This document shows positions 43,256-52,261 of a stretch of 64,000 nt of DNA, piece after piece. Origin of the DNA: RGIG4608 sp045606265 (GTDB lineage Bacteria; Bacillota; Clostridia; Oscillospirales; CAG-272); assembly GCA_045606265.1 (NCBI GenBank), contig JAZURO010000032.1, positions 10,265-74,264 of the forward strand, in the 5' to 3' direction. Numbering within the stretch: position 1 is the first letter of the stretch; the number at the start of each line of letters is the position of its first letter. The notes below the pieces were generated by a model. The model did no database searches. It was given only the letters and a program-made list of their open reading frames with translations, and was not told the origin of the DNA. Position numbers and translations under genes: made by a program.

Positions 43256-43291
43256 AAAATGAATATTTTTATTCAAAAAAATGAATATTTT
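43256..43291. repeat. Pair of 14-bp direct repeats upstream of the nusB promoter
   Basis: AAAATGAATATTTT occurs at 43256-43269 and 43278-43291, spaced 22 bp start to start, just upstream of the -35. Being AT-rich, it may be an UP element or chance. Confidence 0.4.
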
Positions 43292-43331
43292 GTTGCAAAA
43301 CAAGTATTTATTCGTTTTGATGATATAAAAA

Positions 43332-43363
43332 CAAAAAAGTAGAGAAAAAATTCTCTACTTTTT
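43332..43363. terminator. Terminator of the uxuA-SDR unit
   Basis: A 14-bp perfect stem (43332-43345 with 43350-43363, AAAA loop), six A/T pairs at its base giving the T run on either strand. The fructuronate-reductase-type gene ends at 43372. Confidence 0.85.
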
Positions 43364-43371
43364 TAGATTTA

Positions 43372-44196
43372 TTAAACTCCTGAATAAGCTGAAAAGCCAC
43401 CGTCAACAGGAATAATTATGCCGGTTACAAAGCCGGATTCAGCAGGATTTGTAAGGAAACGAAGTGTTCCAAGAAGTTCTTCGGATTCGCCAAAACGCTT
43501 CATAGGTGTTGCATTAAGAATCTTATTTGTTCTTGGTGTAGGAGTACCGTCTTCATTAAACAAAAGCGCTCTATTTTGATTTGTAACAAAGAATCCGGGG
43601 GCAATTGCGTTAACTCTTATTCCGGCACCTGCAAAATGAACTGCTAACCACTGCGTGAAATTAGAAATTCCGGATTTTGCTGCACTGTATGCGGGGATTT
43701 TTGTAAGAGGACGATATGCATTCATAGAGGATACGTTAAGAATAGAGCATCCTTCCTGTCCAATCATATCCTTTGCAAAAACCTGTGTGGGCAAAAGTGT
43801 TCCCATAATGTTAAGATTGAATACAAAATCAAAACCTGATTTATCAAGATTGAAGAACGTTTTTATATCTTCTCTATCTTCATCACCAAGCTCATAATAT
43901 TCCTTGTCTGTTGTAGCTCTTGGACTATTTCCGCCTGCACCGTTGATAAGAATGGTACATTTACCAAGGTCTGCAAGAATAGCTTCGTGAGCAGCTTCTA
44001 TGCTTTCTTTTTCAAGGCAGTTTACCTTATATGCTTTTGCTACACCGCCTGCAACATTAATTCTGTCTGCAACAGCTGCCGCTGCAACATCATTAAGGTC
44101 AAGAAGAGCCACCTTGTAGCCCTGCTTAGCCATTTCTTCGGCAAAGGATGAGCAAAGAACGCCACCTGCACCTGTAATAACACAAACTTTATTCAT
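43372..44196 (-). CDS. SDR oxidoreductase, probable D-fructuronate reductase
   Basis: 274 residues, short-chain dehydrogenase. NAD(P) motif GAGGVLCSSFAEEMA (family TGxxxGxG) near 9, NGAGGNSP near 86, catalytic Ser in LNVSSMNAY near 152 and YSAAK near 170. Paired with uxuA, it most likely reduces fructuronate to mannonate, the step before UxuA, as the SDR-type YjmF of Bacillus does. The long loop DKEYYELGDEDREDIKTFFNLDKSGFD is a feature of this sub-branch. Confidence 0.85.
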   Translation of the reverse strand: MNKVCVITGAGGVLCSSFAEEMAKQGYKVALLDLNDVAAAAVADRINVAGGVAKAYKVNCLEKESIEAAHEAILADLGKCTILINGAGGNSPRATTDKEYYELGDEDREDIKTFFNLDKSGFDFVFNLNIMGTLLPTQVFAKDMIGQEGCSILNVSSMNAYRPLTKIPAYSAAKSGISNFTQWLAVHFAGAGIRVNAIAPGFFVTNQNRALLFNEDGTPTPRTNKILNATPMKRFGESEELLGTLRFLTNPAESGFVTGIIIPVDGGFSAYSGV

Positions 44197-44211
44197 ATTA
44201 TTCTCCTAAAC

Positions 44212-45255
44212 TTAGTTTTTTGCATCCTTTTCAATTGCTTCCCAAAGGCCAAGAAGATAAGTTGCGCCAAGCGCACGGTCATACAAACCGTAACCGTATC
44301 TACCCTTTTCACCCCAAATCATTCTGCCGTGGTCAGGACGCATATATCCGTCAAATCCGTTATCGTGAAGTGCTTTCATTATTGCATAAATATCAAGCGA
44401 TCCACAGTCAGTTGGATGTGCAACCTCGTGGAATTGACGAGGACCTGTATGCTTAACATTACGGATGTGTGCAAAATGAATTCTCTTTGCAAATTTAGCA
44501 CTCATTCTCACAAGGTCGTTTTCGGTTGATGCACCGAGAGAACCTGTACAGAAAGTTAATCCATTTTCGGGAAGATCAACAATTTTCAAAAATCTTTCAA
44601 GGTTTTCTTCACAAGTAATAATTCTTGGAAGTCCAAAAATACCCCACGGCGGGTCATCCGGATGGATAGCCATATTGATTCCCACCTCATGAGCAACCGG
44701 AATAACCTTTGTCAAAAATGCTTCAAGATTTTTCCAAAGCTGTTCTTCATCAATTGCTTCATACTGTTTAAGCAAGTCACGAAGGCCGTCAAGAGTGTAG
44801 CTCTCATCCCAACCGGGCAAAGAAAGTCCACCGTCAAGAGGATTCATAGAAAGCACGGTTTGCTCGTCATATGCCAAGCTATTGGAACCGTCGGGAGCCT
44901 GATGCTCAAGCTCACTTCTAAGCCAGTCAAAAACGGGCATAAAGTTATAGCAAACACACTTAACACCTGCTTTTGCAAGTCTTCTGAGATTTTCACAATA
45001 ATTTTCAATGAGTTGCGGTGCCTTTTCGTTACCGAGCTTAATATCCTCAGGAACGGGTACACTTTCAACAACCTCGAATTTAAGTCCGTGAGCTTCTGCA
45101 CTTGCCTTTATTGCATTAATGCTTTCTTCACTCCAAACTCCTCCTGCAGGCACGTCATATACCGCAGAAACAATCGAGTACATACCCGGAATCTGAGAAA
45201 TTTGTTCAAGAGTTACGGGATCACTTGGACCGTAATGCCTGAAAGTCATTTTCAT
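44212..45255 (-). CDS. uxuA: Mannonate dehydratase
   Basis: 347 residues. It removes water from D-mannonate to give 2-keto-3-deoxygluconate in hexuronate use. MKMTFRHYGPSDPVTLEQISQIPG and the metal-site segments MAIHPDDPPWGIFGLPRI (near 198), FCTGSLGA (near 235), FAHIRNV and MRPDHGRMIWGE are family hallmarks. SD TGGAGG. With the downstream SDR it forms a two-gene glucuronate module; no uronate isomerase (uxaC) or transporter is next to it. Confidence 0.96.
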   Translation of the reverse strand: MKMTFRHYGPSDPVTLEQISQIPGMYSIVSAVYDVPAGGVWSEESINAIKASAEAHGLKFEVVESVPVPEDIKLGNEKAPQLIENYCENLRRLAKAGVKCVCYNFMPVFDWLRSELEHQAPDGSNSLAYDEQTVLSMNPLDGGLSLPGWDESYTLDGLRDLLKQYEAIDEEQLWKNLEAFLTKVIPVAHEVGINMAIHPDDPPWGIFGLPRIITCEENLERFLKIVDLPENGLTFCTGSLGASTENDLVRMSAKFAKRIHFAHIRNVKHTGPRQFHEVAHPTDCGSLDIYAIMKALHDNGFDGYMRPDHGRMIWGEKGRYGYGLYDRALGATYLLGLWEAIEKDAKN

Positions 45256-45307
45256 AGTTTGATTCCTCCAATATTTTAGTAGAAGTATTCGATAAACTTA
45301 CGCATTT

Positions 45308-45336
45308 AGTATATCACATAACAAGCATTTTTGCAA
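45308..45336 (-). promoter_or_regulatory. Sigma-A promoter of uxuA
   Basis: Minus strand TTGCAA (45336-45331), 17-base spacer, TATACT (45313-45308), with an upstream TG near the -10. Confidence 0.75.
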
Positions 45337-45449
45337 TAATAGTTTGATAATTTTCTTACAAAAAAATCAATTTGCACATACTTTTTCAAAAAAATTTTCA
45401 TTTTTCGCAATTTTTGTGCAATATTTTTCAAAAAAATGTGATTATACTA

Positions 45450-45478
45450 TTGAAAAATTCCAAAAAATAATATATAAT
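45450..45478 (+). promoter_or_regulatory. Sigma-A promoter of ireB-ribF
   Basis: TTGAAA (45450-45455), 17-base spacer, TATAAT (45473-45478); the ireB start is 36 bases downstream. Confidence 0.8.
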
Positions 45479-45513
45479 ATTTTTACATAAGTTTTTATTA
45501 AAGGAGTTCAAAA

Positions 45514-45768
45514 ATGGCAAGAAGAGATTGTGAAACTCAAATGTTCCGTGTTCCCAGCGAACGCGAGGATGAAACAAAAAGAATTCTTCAAGAAATCTAT
45601 GACGCATTAAGCGAAAGAGGCTATAATCCTATCAACCAGATAGTCGGATATATTATTTCCGAGGACCCCACCTATATTACTAACCATAACAATGCTCGCG
45701 CACTTATCAGAAAACTAGATAGAGATGAATTACTCGCTACGTTGTTAAAGAACTATCTTGATATATAA
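45514..45768 (+). CDS. ireB: IreB-family regulatory phosphoprotein
   Basis: 84 residues, family length. The conserved core GYNPINQIVGYIISEDPTYI and NNARALIRKLDRDE is intact. In Enterococcus, IreB is a target of the PASTA kinase IreK and affects cephalosporin resistance. Thr8 in DCETQMFRV aligns with a phosphorylated threonine of the Enterococcus protein; the second one is not kept. SD AAAGGAG. Commonly this gene lies by alaS and ruvX; here it is followed by ribF and a DacF-like wall protein. Confidence 0.93.
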   Translation: MARRDCETQMFRVPSEREDETKRILQEIYDALSERGYNPINQIVGYIISEDPTYITNHNNARALIRKLDRDELLATLLKNYLDI

Positions 45769-45769
45769 A

Positions 45770-46711
45770 ATGAGATTTATTAACCTGAGAACTATGACAG
45801 AGGTATCATCTATTTCCAATTCTTCGGTCCTCTGTTTAGGCAATTTTGACGGTGTTCATTTGGGACACCGTCAACTTGTTGATGCCGTGTTATTCAAACA
45901 GAATACTCTGAAAAAAACGTATCCGAATCTTGTAAGCGGAGCTTGGTTTTTTGATTCTAACTTTTATAAAAATACTGACGAAATATACTCATTGGGTGAA
46001 AAGTTGGAGGTCTTCGCATCACTTGGTCTTGAATATGCAATTATTGCTGATTTCAATGAAATGAAATCACTTTCACCAGAAGATTTTGTAAATGAGGTTT
46101 TACAAAATCAGTGCAAGTGCATTCACGCTGTATGTGGAGATAATTTTCGATTTGGTGCAAAAGCTGCCGGAAGCAGTCAATCACTCTTAGATCTCATGTC
46201 AGGAAAAGCTACTGTTGTTCCGCTGATGGCCGTTTCTGACGACGTTTCATCAAATGAAAAAACGATTATTTCATCTACCTATATAAGAACACTTCTTATG
46301 CACGGTGATATATCAAAAGCTAATTCCCTGTTAGGAAAAAATTATTCCATTTGCGAAACTGTTGTTCACGGAAAGGCTCTTGGAAGAAAGTTAGGAATAC
46401 CGACAATAAATCAGAACGTTCAAGAAAAACGTTTGATTTTGAAAAACGGTATATATGCAACGCTTTGCACGATTGATGGAAAGCTGTATCAAGGAGTGAC
46501 TAACGTTGGCATTCGCCCTACGGTGGATAATAACGGCATTCAAAATATAGAAACTCATATCATCGACTTTGACGGTGATTGTTATGAAAAAAAAGTTAAA
46601 ATCGAGTTTCTCGCACGCATTCGTGATGAAATGAAATTCGATTCAGTTGATGCTCTTAAAGATCAAATTCAAAAAGACATCCGTGAAACAATACATTATT
46701 TTAACAAATAA
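45770..46711 (+). CDS. ribF: Bifunctional riboflavin kinase/FAD synthetase
   Basis: 313 residues from ATG 45770, one base after the ireB stop; a TTG four codons earlier overlaps ireB. It makes FMN and then FAD. FAD-synthetase motif LGNFDGVHLGHRQL near 24, ISSTYIRTLL near 165; riboflavin-kinase segments GKALGRKLGIPTIN near 205 and GVTNVGIRPTV near 245, IETHIIDFDGD near 262. The SD is weak, fitting coupling to ireB. Confidence 0.93.
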   Translation: MRFINLRTMTEVSSISNSSVLCLGNFDGVHLGHRQLVDAVLFKQNTLKKTYPNLVSGAWFFDSNFYKNTDEIYSLGEKLEVFASLGLEYAIIADFNEMKSLSPEDFVNEVLQNQCKCIHAVCGDNFRFGAKAAGSSQSLLDLMSGKATVVPLMAVSDDVSSNEKTIISSTYIRTLLMHGDISKANSLLGKNYSICETVVHGKALGRKLGIPTINQNVQEKRLILKNGIYATLCTIDGKLYQGVTNVGIRPTVDNNGIQNIETHIIDFDGDCYEKKVKIEFLARIRDEMKFDSVDALKDQIQKDIRETIHYFNK

Positions 46712-46728
46712 AAAAAGAGGTGAGAACA

Positions 46729-48024
46729 ATGCTCAAAAAAGTATTTATATTTACTGTTTTGACTGCACTTTTCTTCTCCTCTTTTTGTTTTTTTACATAT
46801 GCTTTTGCGCCTGAAAAATCGGATGGAAACGTAGAAAGCTACTACTTGTACGATCTTAGTCACAAGACTATGATCGCGCATAAAAACACGGATAGCTTGA
46901 TTTCTCCCTCTTCAACAACAAAAATAATGACGGCATGTGTCATATTTGAATCCGGAATTGACTTAAACAAGGAAATAACAGTTACCCGAAATATGCTTAA
47001 TGATGTTGAGGGCAGAAATATGTTGCTTAAAGAAAACGACGTATTGACCGTTGAGGACCTGTTGTATGCTATGATTTGCGGTGGATATAACGACGCAACT
47101 CACGTATTGGCACTTTCGGTATCTTCATCAATTAATGAATTTGTAGTGCAAATGAATCAAAAAGCCCAAGAGCTTAATATGAATCATACCAACTATACCA
47201 ATCCTTCCGGACTCGCTGACAATAATATGCGTACAACTGTAAGTGATATGGTGAAGTTAGTTAAACATATGATACAAAATGAAAGATTTATAAAGATATG
47301 CTCAACAAAGCTGTACAAGCTTTCAGACAAAGCAAGTTGTGATTTTAGTACTATAAAAAATCGCTCCTCTATGCTAACTCAATACAAAGGACTTGCCAGT
47401 ATGAATGTTGGTTCAAATGATGATGGTGACTGCGCTGTATTATTTTATAAAACTGATGAGCTTTCTCTGATTTCAATTGTAATGAATGCTAAGCATCCTG
47501 AATCAAACAACAATGATAACGTTGCTGAAAGCTTTTCAAAGCTTCTCATTTCGCACGCACTTAACGATTATTCGTACAAGCTTATAAAATCCAAAACTGA
47601 TATTATCACTTCTCTTCCCATAAAGTACTCTGTATCCTCCAAAAAGATAGATGTGTATCTGCAAGATGATTTGAATATATACCTAAATAAAAACATAAGC
47701 GAATCTGAGTTGGATTATGCCATCAGTATTCACAATGATGAGTTAATTGCACCAATAAAAGCAGGAGATACAGTTGGAACACTAACAGTATTTTATGAAG
47801 GCGTTCTTTTAGTCAATGTCCCTCTGATCGTAAAAGAAAACATTGAAAAAAATATTTTTCTCTATTCAATGGATATGATTAAGGAATTTGTTCTCAGCAA
47901 GGCATTTTTGATTGGTATTATGATATTTATCGTATTATTGATCCTATATTTCCGTTCACGCAAAAGAACATTCAAACGCAAACAAAAAAGAAAAAAGCAT
48001 AAAATAAGAAAAAAGCCAACCTGA
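46729..48024 (+). CDS. DacF-like penicillin-binding protein homologue with degenerate active site
   Basis: 431 residues from ATG 46729 (SD AAAGAGGTGAG). Signal peptide about 1-27. The S11-peptidase fold is clear: first motif STTK (S62-K65) intact. The second motif, normally SxN, reads G119-Y-N121; the third, normally KTG, reads N226-V-G228. Loss of the Ser and of the Lys-Thr pair should remove or strongly change carboxypeptidase activity. A C-terminal helix (FLIGIMIFIVLLILYF) is followed by about 23 residues that are mostly Lys and Arg. A wall-binding or regulatory pseudoenzyme is possible. Confidence 0.85.
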   Translation: MLKKVFIFTVLTALFFSSFCFFTYAFAPEKSDGNVESYYLYDLSHKTMIAHKNTDSLISPSSTTKIMTACVIFESGIDLNKEITVTRNMLNDVEGRNMLLKENDVLTVEDLLYAMICGGYNDATHVLALSVSSSINEFVVQMNQKAQELNMNHTNYTNPSGLADNNMRTTVSDMVKLVKHMIQNERFIKICSTKLYKLSDKASCDFSTIKNRSSMLTQYKGLASMNVGSNDDGDCAVLFYKTDELSLISIVMNAKHPESNNNDNVAESFSKLLISHALNDYSYKLIKSKTDIITSLPIKYSVSSKKIDVYLQDDLNIYLNKNISESELDYAISIHNDELIAPIKAGDTVGTLTVFYEGVLLVNVPLIVKENIEKNIFLYSMDMIKEFVLSKAFLIGIMIFIVLLILYFRSRKRTFKRKQKRKKHKIRKKPT

Positions 48025-48036
48025 GTTGGCTTTTTT
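48009..48036. terminator. Bidirectional terminator between the DacF-like gene and the ABC exporter
   Basis: A 12-bp perfect stem (48009-48020 with 48025-48036) with six A then six T at its ends; the DacF-like stop codon forms part of the loop. Confidence 0.9.
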
Positions 48037-48038
48037 GT

Positions 48039-49955
48039 TTAATCTAATTCTTTTTTGCCGGTATATAACTCGTAATACCTTCCTTCCATTTCAAGAAGCT
48101 CTTCATGAGTTCCCCTCTCTACTATTTCACCGTGTTCAAGCACCATAATGGCATTTGAATTTCTAACTGTTGAAAGTCTATGAGCGATGACAAAGGTTGT
48201 TCTGTCTTTCATCAACCTATCCATACCGTGTTCAATATGGCGCTCGGTTCTTGTGTCAACTGAACTTGTCGCCTCATCGAGAACAAGTATAGGGGCCTTG
48301 GAAAGCGCAGCTCTTGCGATATTGAGAAGCTGTCTTTGACCCTGTGAAAGATTAGCTCCGTCACCTTCAATTACCGTATTATATCCATCTGCAAGTCGCA
48401 TAATAAAGCTATGTGCGCTTGCAGTTTTTGCAGCTTGAATAACCTCATCATCAGTTGCATCCAATCTGCCGTACCTAATATTCTCCATAATAGTACCTGT
48501 AAACAAGTGGGTATCCTGCAAAACCATAGCTATATTCCTTCTCAAATCTGAAAGATTATATTCTTTGATATCCACACCGTCAATAGTTATTTTACCTGAT
48601 TCAATGTCGTAAAAACGGTTAAGAAGATTTGTAACGGTTGTTTTTCCTGCACCGGTAGAACCTACAAATGCTATCTTCTGTCCGGGATGAGCATAAAGTG
48701 AGATGTTTTTAAGAACTGTCTTATCCGGATTATATCCAAACGTAACGTTTTCAAGCACCACATCACCTCTGATATTATTGGCAGAATGAACTTCTCCAAT
48801 AGTTTCAACCTCAGGTTCTCTATCCATTAATCCAAAAACTCTTTCGGCGCCTGCAAGTGCAGAAAATATAGTACTCATCTGTTGAGATATTTGGTTAATA
48901 GGCATTGAAAATTGACGTGAGTACTGCACAAATACGACAAGACTGCCTATACTAAGCAAATTCATACAGCATAGAACACCGCCGATTCCTGCCGTTAACG
49001 CAAAGCTTATCTGACTCATATTACCAAGAACGGGGCCCATTATTCCGCCAAAAAATTGCGCCTTGAACTGCTTATCTCTCATATCATTGTTAAGAGTATC
49101 GAATTCTTCTTCACATATTTTTTCGTGATTAAATACTTTAATTACCTTTTGACCCGAAACAGATTCTTCTATATATCCGTTGATTGCGCCCAAAGCTGCC
49201 TGCTGACCAACATAATACTTTGATGAACGCTTTGCAATTTGTCCCGCAAGGAACCCGAAAATAGGAATAAACACGATAGTAATAAGCGTAAGCCATATAT
49301 TAGTGGCTATCATAATAGATAGCGTACCGATAATAGTTATGGCACCCGAAATAAGATTAACAACCGTGTTGTGTAACATCATATCGATATTATCAATATC
49401 ATTTGTAAAGCTACTCATTATTGTACCGTTACTGTCGCTGTCGAATGCCCGGACGGGTAGCTTTTGTACCTTTTTGAACAAATCGTTTCTAAGATTCTCG
49501 ATAGCATTCATTGAAACGGTAAGCATAATTCTTGCTTGAAGATAACTTGCCGCTATGCCGCACAGATATATTCCCGCAACCACTGTAAGCACTAATGCCA
49601 AGTATTCAAGCGGTTGATTGAACACTATACCAAAAAAGATAAATTGGCTCTCACCGGTCGTAAGTGATTTTTCCAATGCATCAATGACAAGCTTGAGAAT
49701 ATATGAACCCACTAATGAGGCAACAGTATGCATCAGCATACATACCAATACCAAAACCAAACGGAATTTGTATTTTGATATATATGCAAGCAATCTTTTA
49801 ACAGTTAATTTTGCATTCTTGGGTTTTCCCTTGGCTCTCACTCCCGGTCCACCGCCACGGCGGGGTCCGTGTCCTGAAGGCATTTTTCCCTTTTTGGGAT
49901 CGAAGGATTTGCCGCCGTACTGCTTTTGAAGCTCTTCTAATTTTCTTGCAGCCAT
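48039..49955 (-). CDS. ABC exporter half, catalytically complete subunit
   Basis: 638 residues: a Gly/Lys/Arg-rich N-terminus (about 60 residues), six membrane helices and an ATPase. Walker A GSTGAGKTT, Walker B with catalytic Glu (ILVLDEATSSVD) and H-loop IAHRLSTV are normal, while the signature is LSQGQ instead of LSGGQ. With the upstream 599-residue partner it should form a heterodimer of the BmrCD/YheIH type, exporting drugs, lipids or peptides. TAATG overlap with the partner. Confidence 0.93.
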   Translation of the reverse strand: MAARKLEELQKQYGGKSFDPKKGKMPSGHGPRRGGGPGVRAKGKPKNAKLTVKRLLAYISKYKFRLVLVLVCMLMHTVASLVGSYILKLVIDALEKSLTTGESQFIFFGIVFNQPLEYLALVLTVVAGIYLCGIAASYLQARIMLTVSMNAIENLRNDLFKKVQKLPVRAFDSDSNGTIMSSFTNDIDNIDMMLHNTVVNLISGAITIIGTLSIMIATNIWLTLITIVFIPIFGFLAGQIAKRSSKYYVGQQAALGAINGYIEESVSGQKVIKVFNHEKICEEEFDTLNNDMRDKQFKAQFFGGIMGPVLGNMSQISFALTAGIGGVLCCMNLLSIGSLVVFVQYSRQFSMPINQISQQMSTIFSALAGAERVFGLMDREPEVETIGEVHSANNIRGDVVLENVTFGYNPDKTVLKNISLYAHPGQKIAFVGSTGAGKTTVTNLLNRFYDIESGKITIDGVDIKEYNLSDLRRNIAMVLQDTHLFTGTIMENIRYGRLDATDDEVIQAAKTASAHSFIMRLADGYNTVIEGDGANLSQGQRQLLNIARAALSKAPILVLDEATSSVDTRTERHIEHGMDRLMKDRTTFVIAHRLSTVRNSNAIMVLEHGEIVERGTHEELLEMEGRYYELYTGKKELD

Positions 49956-51754
49956 TATCTTTTATCCTCCTTCTTATCCATTTGCGAGTAATAAATCTCT
50001 TGATAAGTGAGATTATTTTCAAGTAAATAATCGTGAGTTCCGACACCGGTTATTCTGCCCTCGTCGAGAACTATTATTTCATCTGCATCTTTAACCGAAT
50101 TTATTCTTTGAGCAATGATTATTTTTGTTGAGTCATTAAGACTATTCTTAAATGCCTCTCTGATTTTTGCTTCAGTTGCCATATCAACGGCACTTGTTGA
50201 GTCGTCAAGTATAAGAATTTTTGGCTTTTTCAGCAAGGCTCTGGCTATGCAAAGTCTTTGCTTCTGACCACCCGAAACGTTGGTACCGCCTTGACCAAGA
50301 TCCATATTATATCCCTCGGTAAAGCTCGTGATAAATCCGTCCGCCTGTGCATAATCAGCTGCTTCCCTGATTTCTTCCATAGTGGCATCGCTGTCTCCCC
50401 AGCGAAGGTTATCAATAATGCTGCCCGAGAACAAAACATTCTTTTGAAGTACCATACCTACACCTTCACGAAGATTGTATAAGGAGTAATCTTTGACGTT
50501 GATGCCGTCAACAAGAACCTCTCCTTCGTCAACATCGTAAAGACGGGCAATCAATGAAACGAGCGTTGTTTTACCGCATCCCGTAGATCCGATAATTCCA
50601 ACGGTGTCACCCGCGTTTATTTTGATATTAATATTGTCAAGAACCTTTTCTGCACTATCCTTATAGTAGCTGAACGAAACGTTCTTGAACTCAATACTAC
50701 CGTTAGTTACAATATGGTCTGCTCCTTCAGCCGCATCTACTATATCGATTTCCTCATTCATAACTTCAGAAATTCTTTTTGCAGATGCCATCGATCTTGA
50801 AAACATCATAAAGAGGAAAGTCACCATCATAAGAGACGATAAAATTTGAGTGATGTAAGTTACAAATGAAGCAAAATCACCCGTACTCATCTGCATATCC
50901 AATACCTGTTGGCTTCCAAACCAATAAACCGCAATTGACGTTGCATTCATAATAAACGTCATAACAGGAGACATAAGAATCATATTCTTCATTGCTATAC
51001 CCGCTGTGTTTTTAAGATCGGCATTGGCATTGTAGAATTTCTTTTCTTCAAAATCTTCTCTTACAAAGGATTTTACCACTCTGACATTTGTAAGGTTTTC
51101 CTGAACCGTGGAATTAAGTTTATCAATCTTAGTCTGCATTTTTTCAAACAACGGAAAACCGCGAACAATTATGCAAGCGATAGCGATAAGCAATATCGGT
51201 ACTGAAACAGCAAGAATGACAGACAATGAAGGATTGAGATTAATTGCCATAATCAAAGCACCAATTAACATACCGGGTGAACGGAAAAACATTCTAAGCA
51301 TCATATTAACAAAATTCTGTAACTGCGTTACATCATTTGTAAGTCGGGTAACAAGTGATGCAGAGCTGAATTTATCAATATTTGAAAACGAAAAGCTTTG
51401 AATCTTTTTGTAAATATCAGCTCTGAGATCGGTAGCAAAATTAACAGACGCCTTTGCGCCAAAATATGCTCCGCCAATACCGCCTATCATCATAAGCAAG
51501 GCAGTCATGATCATTCCAATTGCTATTGCAATAATAAAGAAGGCGTTATCGCCTATTTTATCGTAGAGCCAAATAACAATTTTCGGCATTTTTTCAATAT
51601 CACCCTTGACACCGAGGTCTATTATATACGCCAACAATCTCGGCATAAGAATTTCACCAACAACCTCAATTATCATACAAAGAGGCCCTAAAATAAAGTA
51701 TGGAAAATAGGGCTTTATATATTTCCACCAATTAATTGTTTTACTCTTTTTCAT
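49955..51754 (-). CDS. ABC exporter half, subunit with degenerate ATP site
   Basis: 599 residues, six membrane helices then ATPase. Walker A GSTGCGKTT and signature VSGGQ are fine, but Walker B ends ILILDDSTSAVD (Asp where the catalytic Glu belongs) and the H-loop reads IAQRINSV (Gln for His). Together with the partner's LSQGQ this gives one dead and one active composite site. It overlaps marR by 14 bp (SD GAGGAG). Confidence 0.93.
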   Translation of the reverse strand: MKKSKTINWWKYIKPYFPYFILGPLCMIIEVVGEILMPRLLAYIIDLGVKGDIEKMPKIVIWLYDKIGDNAFFIIAIAIGMIMTALLMMIGGIGGAYFGAKASVNFATDLRADIYKKIQSFSFSNIDKFSSASLVTRLTNDVTQLQNFVNMMLRMFFRSPGMLIGALIMAINLNPSLSVILAVSVPILLIAIACIIVRGFPLFEKMQTKIDKLNSTVQENLTNVRVVKSFVREDFEEKKFYNANADLKNTAGIAMKNMILMSPVMTFIMNATSIAVYWFGSQQVLDMQMSTGDFASFVTYITQILSSLMMVTFLFMMFSRSMASAKRISEVMNEEIDIVDAAEGADHIVTNGSIEFKNVSFSYYKDSAEKVLDNINIKINAGDTVGIIGSTGCGKTTLVSLIARLYDVDEGEVLVDGINVKDYSLYNLREGVGMVLQKNVLFSGSIIDNLRWGDSDATMEEIREAADYAQADGFITSFTEGYNMDLGQGGTNVSGGQKQRLCIARALLKKPKILILDDSTSAVDMATEAKIREAFKNSLNDSTKIIIAQRINSVKDADEIIVLDEGRITGVGTHDYLLENNLTYQEIYYSQMDKKEDKR

Positions 51755-52226
51755 CTGATCTCCTCACACAACAGCATTCACCGCATTTTTCAAGCAGTTT
51801 CGACTGTATTCTCTCCAAATATTCGTTAAATTTTACAACATCTTCATCACTGAAATCTTCGAATATGCTTTCATCTGTTTCTTTGAACATAATATGCGAT
51901 TTGTTCACGATTTCTTTCCCTTTTTCGGTAATTGAAATCTTGTTAAATCGATTGTCACCCACAGTACTTGTTCTTTCAATAAATCCTTCTGCTTCGAGTG
52001 TTTTTAACGACCTTGCAACAGCTGCAGGACTTATACCGAACTTATCAGCAATTTCCTTTTGAGATTTTACCTCTTCAACGTGTGCAATATACATCAAAAG
52101 ATGATGCTGGCTGTGATGAATACCCATTTTTGAGATATTTCTCTCAAAAACTGTCCTATGCAGTCTCCCGATGCGCATCATTTTTCTCATTGTGGACTTA
52201 TAAACTTCAAATTTATCATTATCCAT
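51741..52226 (-). CDS. MarR-family regulator of the ABC exporter
   Basis: 161 residues. Winged-helix core: EVKSQKEIADKFGISPAAVARSLKTLEAEGFIERTSTVGDNRFNKISITEKG. The C-terminus is Cys-rich, C148-x2-C151-C152-C153, unusual for MarR proteins. As the first gene of the exporter operon, with a perfect palindrome at its promoter, it is probably an autoregulating repressor. The ligand is unknown. Confidence 0.9.
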   Translation of the reverse strand: MDNDKFEVYKSTMRKMMRIGRLHRTVFERNISKMGIHHSQHHLLMYIAHVEEVKSQKEIADKFGISPAAVARSLKTLEAEGFIERTSTVGDNRFNKISITEKGKEIVNKSHIMFKETDESIFEDFSDEDVVKFNEYLERIQSKLLEKCGECCCVRRSDEKE

Positions 52227-52247
52227 TTCACGCTTCTCCTTAAATAA

Positions 52248-52259
52248 TTAACATGTTAA
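52248..52259. promoter_or_regulatory. Probable MarR operator
   Basis: Perfect 12-bp palindrome TTAACATGTTAA, immediately downstream of the -10 of the marR promoter, where a bound dimer would block transcription. Confidence 0.7.
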
Positions 52260-52261
52260 CT

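Noticed and set aside
43256..43291. Direct repeats as a possible CRISPR or iteron array
   Set aside because: Only two short AT-rich copies, no spacers of even length, no cas or rep genes.
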